Assembly: GCA_020024085.1 (NCBI GenBank) | Contig: JAHHUG010000036.1 | Location: 1-12,347, forward strand | DNA length: 12,347 nucleotides | Origin: Christensenellaceae bacterium | Lineage (GTDB): Bacteria > Bacillota > Clostridia > Christensenellales > CAAEEZ01 | Reading direction: 5' to 3' | Shown here: positions 5,774 through 12,347 of the stretch, piece after piece | Layout of the letters: each line of letters begins with the position of its first letter | Position numbering within the stretch: position 1 is the stretch's first letter | The notes under the pieces: generated by a model | What the model saw: only the letters and a program-made list of their open reading frames with translations | The model's database searches: none | Told to the model about the DNA's origin: nothing | Made by a program: the position numbers and the translations under genes

Positions 5774-7207
5774 ATGGAAAGAGAATTATTAATTAAAAAT
5801 TTATCAGAAATTATAGGCAATGAAAATGTACTTACTGATGAAAATATAGTACTTGAAGCAACAAAAGATTATATCGGCTTTAGAAGACACGAAAGAGCTG
5901 AAGGTGTATATAATGTAAATCGTGCTAGTTGTGTTGTAAAGGTAAACTCAACCGAGGAAATCTCAAAGGTATTGAAATTCCTTAATGACAACGAAATTGA
6001 TGTTGTTCCAAGAACTGGTGGTTCTAGTGTTACACTTGGTATCGAGCCTGTTCCTGGTGGAGTAATCCTTGACGCATCAGGAATGAATGAAATCGTTAAT
6101 TTCGATGAAGTAAATAGTATGGTTACCGTAAAATGTGGTACTCCATTAGAATATTTAGAAAACTGGTTAAACGAAAGAGGTTACACAACTGGTCATATGC
6201 CACAATCTTTACCAATGGCACAAATGGGTGGACTTGTAGCTACAAGAAGTATCGGTCAATGGTCTACACTTTATGGTGGAATCGAGGATTTACTTGTTGG
6301 ACTTGAGGCAGTACTTCCAAATGGCGAGGTTGTAAGAATCAAAAATGTACCTCGTAGGTCAACTGGACCAGACCTAAGACACTTGTTTATTGGTTGCGAA
6401 GGCACACTTGGTTTTATCACAGAGGTTACAGTAAAAGTATTTAAGTATCGCCCTGAAAACAGATGGATGTGTGCTTACGAAATTGATAACACCCCTGTTG
6501 GACTAGAGGCAATTAGAGAAATTATGGTAGAGGGTTACAGACCTGCTGTTGTAAGACTACACGATGCACTAGAAGTAAAATATTTCTTTAATGGTTGCAC
6601 AAGTGAGGGTAAATCTTTACTTATCTTCCTATGCGAAGGACCAAAGGCAATTTGCGAGGCTACTGGTGCTGGCATTGATGCCATTGTAAAAAAACATGGT
6701 GGTGTTTCTCTTGGCGAAAAGCCTGTTCAAGCATGGCTAGTACATCGTAATGATGTTAGCTATGATATCGACGGAAAGGAACAACAAATTTACAAAATGG
6801 GACTAATTGCAGATACCTGCGAAATCAGTGCAAACTGGTCAGATATTGGCGAAATTTATAAGGCTGTTTTAACAAGACTTCCTAAAGATGTACCAAACTG
6901 TGCCCTTATTGGTGGACACTCTTCTCATAGCTACTTAACTGGCACAAATATCTACTTCCAATTTGGTATTGTTGCTCGTGGTAAAGGAACTGCTGAACAA
7001 GATTATATGAGTGTAATTAAAGTAATTATGGAAGAAACCCTAAAAAGAGGTGGCTCAATTGCTCACCATCACGGCTCTGGAAAATATCGTACAAAATGGA
7101 TGCCAGAGGAACACGGAACAAGCTATCCACTTATGTACAAACTTAAAGATGCACTAGACCCTAAACACATTATGAATAAGGGTGTAATCTTGGTAGATAA
7201 GGACTAA
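5774..7207 (+). CDS. ygcU: YgcU-type FAD-dependent dehydrogenase
   Basis: Protein of 477 residues, close to E. coli YgcU (about 484), a putative FAD dehydrogenase of the VAO/alkyl-DHAP-synthase-like group with unknown substrate. The resemblance, from memory of YgcU, runs end to end: GYTTGHMPQSLPMAQMGG, LVATRSIGQWSTLYGGIED, GLEAVLPNGEVVRIKNVPRR, VEGYRPAVVRLHDA and GGHSSHSYLTGTN. The FAD pyrophosphate-binding region is VVPRTGGSSVTLG (R80-S85). Likely active-site histidines are H382 and H385 (GGHSSHSY) and H431-H433 in HHHGSGK; the HHH motif is also typical of alkyl-dihydroxyacetonephosphate synthase. TGAGGA at 5764-5769 supports the ATG. It precedes the FGGY kinase, matching the occurrence of YgcU and kinase YgcE in one E. 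coli locus that also has ETF genes. Its likely electron acceptor is the ETF/ferredoxin module encoded at 2389-4326. Orthology is well supported; function is open. Confidence 0.9.
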   Translation: MERELLIKNLSEIIGNENVLTDENIVLEATKDYIGFRRHERAEGVYNVNRASCVVKVNSTEEISKVLKFLNDNEIDVVPRTGGSSVTLGIEPVPGGVILDASGMNEIVNFDEVNSMVTVKCGTPLEYLENWLNERGYTTGHMPQSLPMAQMGGLVATRSIGQWSTLYGGIEDLLVGLEAVLPNGEVVRIKNVPRRSTGPDLRHLFIGCEGTLGFITEVTVKVFKYRPENRWMCAYEIDNTPVGLEAIREIMVEGYRPAVVRLHDALEVKYFFNGCTSEGKSLLIFLCEGPKAICEATGAGIDAIVKKHGGVSLGEKPVQAWLVHRNDVSYDIDGKEQQIYKMGLIADTCEISANWSDIGEIYKAVLTRLPKDVPNCALIGGHSSHSYLTGTNIYFQFGIVARGKGTAEQDYMSVIKVIMEETLKRGGSIAHHHGSGKYRTKWMPEEHGTSYPLMYKLKDALDPKHIMNKGVILVDKD

Positions 7208-7216
7208 AATTACTAT

Positions 7217-7249
7217 TTCTGCCCGTAAAATACAAATTTACGGGCAGAA
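7217..7249 (+). other. Intercistronic hairpin between dehydrogenase and kinase genes
   Basis: TTCTGCCCGTAAA (7217-7229) pairs perfectly over 13 bases with TTTACGGGCAGAA (7237-7249) around a 7-base loop. No T-run follows on either strand, so it is not a classical terminator. It may be an RNA-processing or mRNA-stability element setting different levels of the two proteins, or a protein-binding palindrome. Confidence 0.75.
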
Positions 7250-7307
7250 TATGAATAAATATGCTCGTAATATTAAAAATAAATTAATCATATACGGAGA
7301 AAATATT

Positions 7308-8858
7308 ATGAAAGAACCATTAGTTTTGACATATGATGTTGGTACTCAAAGCACTAGAGCAATGCTAATAAACCAACATGGCAAAATATTGGATTTTAAA
7401 CAAGTGAAATACACCACTCCTTATATCGTAAAGGAAGAAGGCTTTGCAGAACAAACACCTAGCTTCTATTATAATATGATGTGTAAAGTATCTAACGAAT
7501 TAAAAGAAAGCTGTGGAGAATATTTTAATGATATTATCGCAGTAACAATAACAACCATAAGAAATAATGTTGTGCTACTAGATAAAGATAGAAATGCACT
7601 ACGCGACATTATTATTTGGATAGATAATAGAAGAAGTAATAGCCCACTACCTATGCCAAAACCTGTACGAAGTTTTTTTGGTATAGTAGGTGTAGAGAAA
7701 ATTTTAACCTCTATTTATCAAGACTTTAAGTCGGTTTGGTTTAAGGAACATGAGCCGGAAATTTGGGCAAAAACAGATAAGTATGTAATGCTATCTACAT
7801 ATCTAAATTACCTACTTACAGGTGAACTTAAGGATACCCCTGCAAATATGATTGCACCACTTCCATTCAGTATGAAAAACAGAGATTGGGATTACAAGTT
7901 TGGTATGCAATCAAAACTTATCGGTGTTCCTCTTGATATGATGTGCGAACTTACCGAAACAGGTACTGAAGTAGGTAACATTACTAAAAAAGCAGCCGAG
8001 GATTTGGGTATCCCTTGTGGGCTACCACTTATTGCAACAGGCTCGGATAAAGGGTGTGAAACTCTAGGTCTATCAGTAATTAAGGACAATCAAGCAGCAA
8101 TCAGCTTTGGCACAATCGGTACTATTCAGTTTGCTAGCAAAAAATACTTTGATGTAATGCCATTTAATCCATCATACCCTGCTGTTGTACCTGGATTATA
8201 CAATCCAGAAACCAACATTTATCGTGGATTTTGGATGGTAAGTTGGTTTATCAAAAACTTTTGTGCAGAAGAACAACAAACAGCCAAAGAACTCGGTTGT
8301 ATGACTGAAGATATACTAAACAGCAAACTTAAGGACATTCCTATCGGTTGTAATGGTTTGCTTCTTCAACCATATTGGGGTGGTTGCTTCTACGATTCTA
8401 GTGCAAAAGGCTCAATTATTGGCTTTACCGATGTACATACAAAATATCATCTATATCGTGCAATTATTGAGGGTATCGGTATGACACTTCGAACAGGCTT
8501 ATACAATATGCAAAAGAAATCCGGTCAAAAAATTACCGAGATTTTTGTTGGTGGTGGTGGCTCACAATCACCTGAAATTTGCCAAATTGTTGCAGATATC
8601 TTCAATTTACCCGTTAAAAGAACTCAAACCCACGAGGCTTGTGGAGTTGGTTCATCAATGGTTGCATTTATTGCAAGAGGCATATATAAAGATTACGATG
8701 ATGCAATTAACAATATGGTTAAAATTAAAGATGTATTTGAACCAATACCAGAAAATCACGCAGAGTACGAAAAAATTTATACTGAACTATACGGAAAAAT
8801 TCAACCAAAATTAAAACCAATTTATGTAAAAATGAAAAAAGGCAATTACAACTTTTAG
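7308..8858 (+). CDS. FGGY-family carbohydrate kinase
   Basis: Protein of 516 residues, normal for the family that phosphorylates sugars or polyols (glycerol, xylulose, gluconate and others) with ATP. Motifs: the N-terminal phosphate loop YDVGTQSTRAML, substrate-side IIWIDNRRS, the catalytic aspartate D247 in ATGSDKG, the second phosphate loop SFGTIGTIQF, and the C-terminal FVGGGGSQSPEICQIVADI followed by HEACGVGSSMVAF. The ATG at 7308 is chosen because GGAGA (7296-7300) is 7 bases upstream and the protein then begins directly before the kinase fold; the in-frame ATG at 7251 has no ribosome site and lies at the 3' edge of the hairpin. It is the second gene of the ygcU-like unit, about 100 bases downstream. 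By context it may be the counterpart of E. coli YgcE, but I could not check orthology. Substrate unknown; phosphorylation of a YgcU product or substrate is an inference. Confidence 0.9.
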   Translation: MKEPLVLTYDVGTQSTRAMLINQHGKILDFKQVKYTTPYIVKEEGFAEQTPSFYYNMMCKVSNELKESCGEYFNDIIAVTITTIRNNVVLLDKDRNALRDIIIWIDNRRSNSPLPMPKPVRSFFGIVGVEKILTSIYQDFKSVWFKEHEPEIWAKTDKYVMLSTYLNYLLTGELKDTPANMIAPLPFSMKNRDWDYKFGMQSKLIGVPLDMMCELTETGTEVGNITKKAAEDLGIPCGLPLIATGSDKGCETLGLSVIKDNQAAISFGTIGTIQFASKKYFDVMPFNPSYPAVVPGLYNPETNIYRGFWMVSWFIKNFCAEEQQTAKELGCMTEDILNSKLKDIPIGCNGLLLQPYWGGCFYDSSAKGSIIGFTDVHTKYHLYRAIIEGIGMTLRTGLYNMQKKSGQKITEIFVGGGGSQSPEICQIVADIFNLPVKRTQTHEACGVGSSMVAFIARGIYKDYDDAINNMVKIKDVFEPIPENHAEYEKIYTELYGKIQPKLKPIYVKMKKGNYNF

Positions 8859-8887
8859 TAATTATATAACATTCTTTTAATCCTTTT

Positions 8888-8918
8888 AAAAAGGCTCTCT
8901 AATTTAGAGAGCCTTTTT
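8888..8918. terminator. Bidirectional Rho-independent terminator
   Basis: AAAAAGGCTCTCT (8888-8900) pairs with AGAGAGCCTTTTT (8906-8918) around a short AT loop; GGCTCTCT/AGAGAGCC is the GC-containing core. Flanking A and T runs let it work in both directions, between the convergent kinase and transporter genes. Confidence 0.92.
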
Positions 8919-8959
8919 ACTAATCATTTATTAAATAATATTTATCTAACTACACTTTT

Positions 8960-10477
8960 TTATAGGAAAATATTGCAATATTGTCCCATCATTAATATTC
9001 CCACTGTTACAAGGAACATAACTAATTGTATTTTTAAGCTCCACCTTACCCACTTTGGATAGCTTACAGTTGTCATACCAAGTAATAAAATAAGAGCTGC
9101 ATTTGTAGGGAATAACAAGTTTGAAAAACCATCAGCAAATGCAAATGCTAGTACTGCAACTTGAGGGTTTACACCAAGTCTTGCACACATTGTACCAATT
9201 AATGGCATTAACAAAAATGCTTTTGCACTGCCTGAAGGAATAAATATCTCTAGGATAAATATTGCCATATAAATCAACATAATGATGGCAGCTGGGCTTT
9301 TGCCTTCGCACAAGTTGATGACATTATATAGAATTGTATCCATTACATTACCCTCTTGGATAATATATCTAATACCACCAGCAATCAAAATCATAGCAAC
9401 GGCAGGAGCCAAAGTAAGTGCACCACTTGCTAGGTTTTTAAGTAATTCTTTACCCTTTTGACCACAGAAAATACAAGCACCAACACCTGCAATTAAGTAT
9501 ATTGCAACGGTTATATATAACACATAATCAGCTAGTGAAAAGTCCCCTAAACTTGGGATAAATCTTGGTTGAATAAACACACTTATAAATGCAATTACAA
9601 CTACTGCAATTAACCAACAACCCACCCATTTAAGAGCTTTATCCTTCTGTTTATCACATATAAACTCTTGATTCTCGAAATTATACAACTTTTTCTTTGC
9701 TAAATCCTCTTGATAAACAATAGACTTTGATGGGCATTTTTCAATCTTTTTTGCATATGGATACAAGAATGAAATTATTACAATATATCCAAGTACAAAG
9801 GTTAAAATTCTTACCTCAATTCCCGAAAAAACTGGTATACCTAGTAAGCTTTGTGCAACACCAATATTGAATGGATTTACAATGCCTGCTGCACCACCAA
9901 AACAAGCACCCAGTATAGACATTCCTAGTCCTACAAGAGCGTCCCAACCGAATGCATAACTTAGAAGTATTATAACGGGAGCAATAGGTACAATCTCCTC
10001 AAACATACCCGAAGAGCTACCTAGAAACATAAATATTAGTGGCATTAAAAATATCAATATGTATTTTTTATTCCCAAACTTATATCTTAAACTCTCCACC
10101 ATATATAGCAAGATACCTGTTTTATCAAGGGCTGTAAATATTGCACCTAGCACAAACAATAATATTAGTATTGACCAAATCATTGCTGAACCTTGCTGGG
10201 TTGGGTCTAGTATCATTACGGGAGAAAGTATTACTTTCCACCATGCTATACGAGGCAAAGAACTATCATACTCAAAGTCCTTTGTTGTATCTATTGAAAT
10301 ATTACCCTTATCATCGGTAATTGTTGGATATCTACCAGTAGGCAATGTATATGCCATAATTGTAGATGCTATCAACAGCACAAGCACAATCAAAACACCT
10401 ATTATAATAGATTTTTGACTAAGTGCGACTGTTTGTGGAACTCCGTCTTGTTGTTCAATCTTTTCTTTTTTCTTCAT
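8960..10477 (-). CDS. YfcC/DcuC-family membrane transporter
   Basis: Protein of 505 residues, normal for the YfcC family (Pfam C4-dicarboxylate anaerobic carrier group, PF03606). About 11-12 hydrophobic segments are visible after a short charged N-terminus (MKKKEKIEQQ), the first at about residues 25-46. Family-like motifs are FGGAAGIVNPFNIGVAQSLL, PSGSAKAFLLMPLIG and FADGFSNLLFPTNAA. Members transport carboxylates or amino acids; substrates are known for few of them. A ribosome site AGGA lies 7 bases before the ATG at 10477. The gene has its own predicted promoter with an ATGTACAAT copy in the spacer, as near the regulator gene, so it is plausibly the uptake system for the pathway in this cluster. 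It is not co-transcribed with the MATE gene, since a terminator separates them. Confidence 0.85.
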   Translation of the reverse strand: MKKKEKIEQQDGVPQTVALSQKSIIIGVLIVLVLLIASTIMAYTLPTGRYPTITDDKGNISIDTTKDFEYDSSLPRIAWWKVILSPVMILDPTQQGSAMIWSILILLFVLGAIFTALDKTGILLYMVESLRYKFGNKKYILIFLMPLIFMFLGSSSGMFEEIVPIAPVIILLSYAFGWDALVGLGMSILGACFGGAAGIVNPFNIGVAQSLLGIPVFSGIEVRILTFVLGYIVIISFLYPYAKKIEKCPSKSIVYQEDLAKKKLYNFENQEFICDKQKDKALKWVGCWLIAVVVIAFISVFIQPRFIPSLGDFSLADYVLYITVAIYLIAGVGACIFCGQKGKELLKNLASGALTLAPAVAMILIAGGIRYIIQEGNVMDTILYNVINLCEGKSPAAIIMLIYMAIFILEIFIPSGSAKAFLLMPLIGTMCARLGVNPQVAVLAFAFADGFSNLLFPTNAALILLLGMTTVSYPKWVRWSLKIQLVMFLVTVGILMMGQYCNIFL

Positions 10478-10493
10478 TTGCCTTTCCTAAACT

Positions 10494-10521
10494 TATATAA
10501 TGATATTGTACATCAGCACAA
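10494..10521 (-). promoter_or_regulatory. Predicted promoter of the yfcC-like gene with ATGTACAAT site
   Basis: On the - strand TTGTGC (10521-10516) and TATATA (10499-10494) are 16 bases apart. The spacer contains ATGTACAAT (10513-10505), identical to the copy at 5450-5458 beside the regulator gene. That placement between -35 and -10 fits repression, and repeats the position of the TATGTACATA palindrome in the regulator's own promoter. Confidence 0.5.
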
Positions 10522-10549
10522 AACACTCCTTACTACTATACCACATTTG

Positions 10550-10579
10550 AAAAAAAAGTCACTCAAAATAGAGTGACTT
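10550..10579 (-). terminator. Rho-independent terminator of the MATE gene
   Basis: AAGTCACTC (10556-10564) and GAGTGACTT (10571-10579) form a perfect 9-base stem with a 6-base loop. Read on the - strand the stem is followed by a run of T (complement of the A run at 10550-10557). It ends MATE transcription before the yfcC-like promoter. Confidence 0.9.
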
Positions 10580-10636
10580 AATTTAATTTTTTTAATTTTA
10601 TTATTAATTATATTTATCAATATTAAAATATATATA

Positions 10637-12106
10637 TTATTTCTTAATATCTAGGCTGTTATCACTTGTTGCTGTATCATCTACATTATCAAGATTATCT
10701 GCATTTGCTTGTAAATTATCATTTACTGCATTGTTGATTTCATTGTTTGTACTATTATTTGCTACGCTGGATACTGGTTTGATAGCGTCAAATTTAGTAA
10801 ATTTGTAAAAGCAAACTGACAATACCGTTGCAATGGTCCAACCTATTGGCCAAGAAATCCAAATACCTACCACTTGAAGTGAAGTTTTCGCAAGTACTAG
10901 CGACAAAACAACCCTCAAAATAAGGTCGGTAAAGGTAGCTAACATAAACTTACCCATTTTGCCTGCACCACGAAGTATGCCATCTGCCACAAGTTTAGTA
11001 GCAGCAACAAGGTAAAATGGTGAAACTATCGCTAAAAATTGCGTACCGGTATCAATAGCGGCACCTGTTGGACTTTCTAGGAATATATATACAAGATATT
11101 TTCCTGCAAAAAAGTACACTAATGCAATAGGCAAACATATCAAATACACCATTTTTAAGCTTGCCTTAAAGCCCTCATTTACCCTTTCAGGCTTGCCTGC
11201 ACCAAGGTTTTGTGCCGTATAGTTTGATATACCATTACCAAGTGTAGTAAGAGAAGTTATCATCATATTATTAAGTTTTACAGCAGCAGAATAACCTGCC
11301 ATTACTGCTGGACCGAATCCATTAATTACACTTTGAATAATAATATTGCCTACCGAAATAAAACTTTGTTGAAGAATACTAGGTATTGCAATTACAGCAA
11401 TCTTACCAAGCAAACTAAAACTGAATACTTTAATTTTGCCTTTGGTTTCAATTTTTCTAAACCTTTTGAATACAACGATTATCGCAAGTACACAACTGAT
11501 ACCTTGACACATAAAGGTTGCCCAACCTACACCAGCTACCCCCATTTTGAATACTGCTACAAACAAAATATCCACAACAATGTTTGCAATAGATGAGCAA
11601 GCAAGGAATATAAATGGCGTTTTTGAATCGCCGAGTGCTGAGAAAATACCCGTTGCAACATTGTAATAAAATACAAATGGCAAACCAAATATGTAGATAT
11701 CAAGATATAATTTTGAATTTTCTAGTACATCTTCTGGAGTATTTATCAGTAACAACAAATCCTTTGAAAAAATCAAACCAAACAACATTAAAATGCCACA
11801 CAATACACCACTTGCAATCAATGTTGTGTAGACTGCCGTTTTAAGTTTTTCGTTCTCCTTTGCACCAAAAAGCCTTGATACAATTACCGAGCAACCGATA
11901 TTGCAACCGAATGCAAATGCTATAAATATCAGCGTGATTTCATAGCTATTACCAACAGCAGCAAGAGCATCGTTACCAATAAATTTACCTGCTACAAAGC
12001 TATCTGCAATATTGTATAGTTGTTGAAAAATTATACTTGCAAATAGTGGAAGACAAAATTTCCATAAAACCTTACTAGGTTTTCCTACTGTTAAATCCTT
12101 ATTCAT
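10637..12106 (-). CDS. MATE-family multidrug/toxin exporter
   Basis: Protein of 489 residues. MATE proteins are 12-helix membrane exporters driven by Na+ or H+ gradients. Two homologous halves are visible: the first opens with GKPSKVLWKFCLPLFASIIF and QQLYNIADSFVAGKFIGN, ending the first helical pair at VSRLFGAKE; the second has PSILQQSFISVGNIIIQSVI and AQNLGAGKPERV. The core of about 444 residues is standard length; residues 445-489 form an unusual soluble tail rich in Asn and Asp (12 N and 7 D in 45), presumably cytoplasmic and disordered. The ATG at 12106 follows AAAGGA (12115-12110) with a gap of only 3-4 bases, shorter than usual. The gene has its own consensus promoter and a structured leader of about 95 bases. 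Its link to the redox cluster is unproven, and exported compounds cannot be predicted from sequence. Confidence 0.92.
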   Translation of the reverse strand: MNKDLTVGKPSKVLWKFCLPLFASIIFQQLYNIADSFVAGKFIGNDALAAVGNSYEITLIFIAFAFGCNIGCSVIVSRLFGAKENEKLKTAVYTTLIASGVLCGILMLFGLIFSKDLLLLINTPEDVLENSKLYLDIYIFGLPFVFYYNVATGIFSALGDSKTPFIFLACSSIANIVVDILFVAVFKMGVAGVGWATFMCQGISCVLAIIVVFKRFRKIETKGKIKVFSFSLLGKIAVIAIPSILQQSFISVGNIIIQSVINGFGPAVMAGYSAAVKLNNMMITSLTTLGNGISNYTAQNLGAGKPERVNEGFKASLKMVYLICLPIALVYFFAGKYLVYIFLESPTGAAIDTGTQFLAIVSPFYLVAATKLVADGILRGAGKMGKFMLATFTDLILRVVLSLVLAKTSLQVVGIWISWPIGWTIATVLSVCFYKFTKFDAIKPVSSVANNSTNNEINNAVNDNLQANADNLDNVDDTATSDNSLDIKK

Positions 12107-12200
12107 TTATCCTTTATATACCCTTTTGTATATACCAAATACAAAATATTCCATTTTTTTGCTACTTAATAAAAATGGTAGATTTGCACTATTTTGTATC
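12107..12200 (-). ncRNA. Structured 5' leader of the MATE mRNA, candidate RNA switch
   Basis: Read 5' to 3' on the - strand, the leader begins with ATACAAAATA (12199-12190), perfectly complementary to TATTTTGTAT (12148-12139). This encloses an inner stem CCATTTTT (12178-12171) with AAAAATGG (12158-12151). Next comes a hairpin TATATAC (12134-12128) with GTATATA (12121-12115) whose base touches the ribosome site. The same TTTTGTAT (12146-12139) can instead pair over 8 bases with ATACAAAA (12131-12124), which would break both other stems. It matches no riboswitch class I recognise. The stems are AT-rich and may be weak. Confidence 0.45.
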
Positions 12201-12206
12201 GTGAAA

Positions 12207-12235
12207 ATTGTAGTTCAATTATGCTGAATTGTCAA
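12207..12235 (-). promoter_or_regulatory. Predicted promoter of the MATE gene
   Basis: On the - strand a perfect -35 box TTGACA (12235-12230) and TACAAT (12212-12207) are exactly 17 bases apart, predicting a start near 12200 and a leader of about 95 bases. This is the best promoter match in the window. Sequence from 12236 to the end is AT-rich with no gene or clear site seen. Confidence 0.8.
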
Positions 12236-12347
12236 TTATTTTAGTAAAAAAAACAATATTTTTGTATTAAAAATCGTATAAATAAACAGTACTAAATATA
12301 TGTATTTTATCTCTTTTTTTAGTTGCAGGTTATATTATAATTTATAT

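Noticed and set aside
7251..7307. Upstream ATG giving the kinase 19 extra residues
   Set aside because: No ribosome site, adjacent to the hairpin arm, and the FGGY phosphate loop normally starts within about ten residues of the N-terminus, as it does from 7308.
1..12347. tRNA, rRNA, CRISPR arrays, insertion sequences, phage or toxin-antitoxin genes
   Set aside because: No cloverleaf or rRNA segment, no regular direct repeats, and no transposase, integrase or small paired genes were seen.

Overview
The window is AT-rich (GC about one third by eye), densely coded, has GGAGG-type ribosome binding sites and short oligo-T terminators. It encodes strictly flavin/ferredoxin-type redox enzymes. This fits an anaerobic low-GC Firmicute, most likely a clostridium-like gut bacterium, but no gene here fixes the taxon. 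No tRNA, rRNA, CRISPR array, insertion sequence or integrase was seen.

Layout. (1) 4-4326, + strand: a tightly coupled redox operon that enters from the left edge: an EtfA-like protein, a GlcD/D-lactate-dehydrogenase-type FAD oxidoreductase, an EtfB, and an EtfA carrying an N-terminal two-cluster ferredoxin domain. (2) 4327-4510: a bidirectional terminator between convergent units. (3) 4511-5434, - strand: a YhfZ-family winged-helix regulator. (4) 5438-5773: a divergent control region with TACAT/ATGTA half-sites and phased T-tracts. (5) 5774-8858, + strand: a YgcU-type FAD dehydrogenase and an FGGY sugar kinase, separated by an intercistronic hairpin, then a bidirectional terminator. (6) 8960-10477, - strand: a YfcC-family transporter. 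(7) 10637-12106, - strand: a MATE exporter with its own consensus promoter and a structured 5' leader.

How it may work. E. coli keeps YgcU, an FGGY kinase (YgcE), EtfA/EtfB-like proteins (YgcQ/YgcR) and a ferredoxin-like protein (YgcO) together in its poorly understood ygc locus. This window looks like a Firmicute counterpart, with the ferredoxin fused to EtfA, and with a regulator from a different uncharacterised E. coli locus (yhf). A reasonable inference is a catabolic pathway: YfcC imports an organic or sugar acid, one or both FAD dehydrogenases oxidise it and pass electrons to the ETF/ferredoxin module (possibly by flavin-based electron confurcation), the FGGY kinase phosphorylates an intermediate, and the YhfZ-like protein regulates the set through a shared ATGTACA-type site. 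The substrate is unknown. The MATE gene looks like an independent neighbour.

The two most unusual non-coding signals are a MATE mRNA leader with mutually exclusive pairings next to the ribosome binding site, and a phased T-tract (probably curved) segment between the divergent regulator and dehydrogenase promoters.
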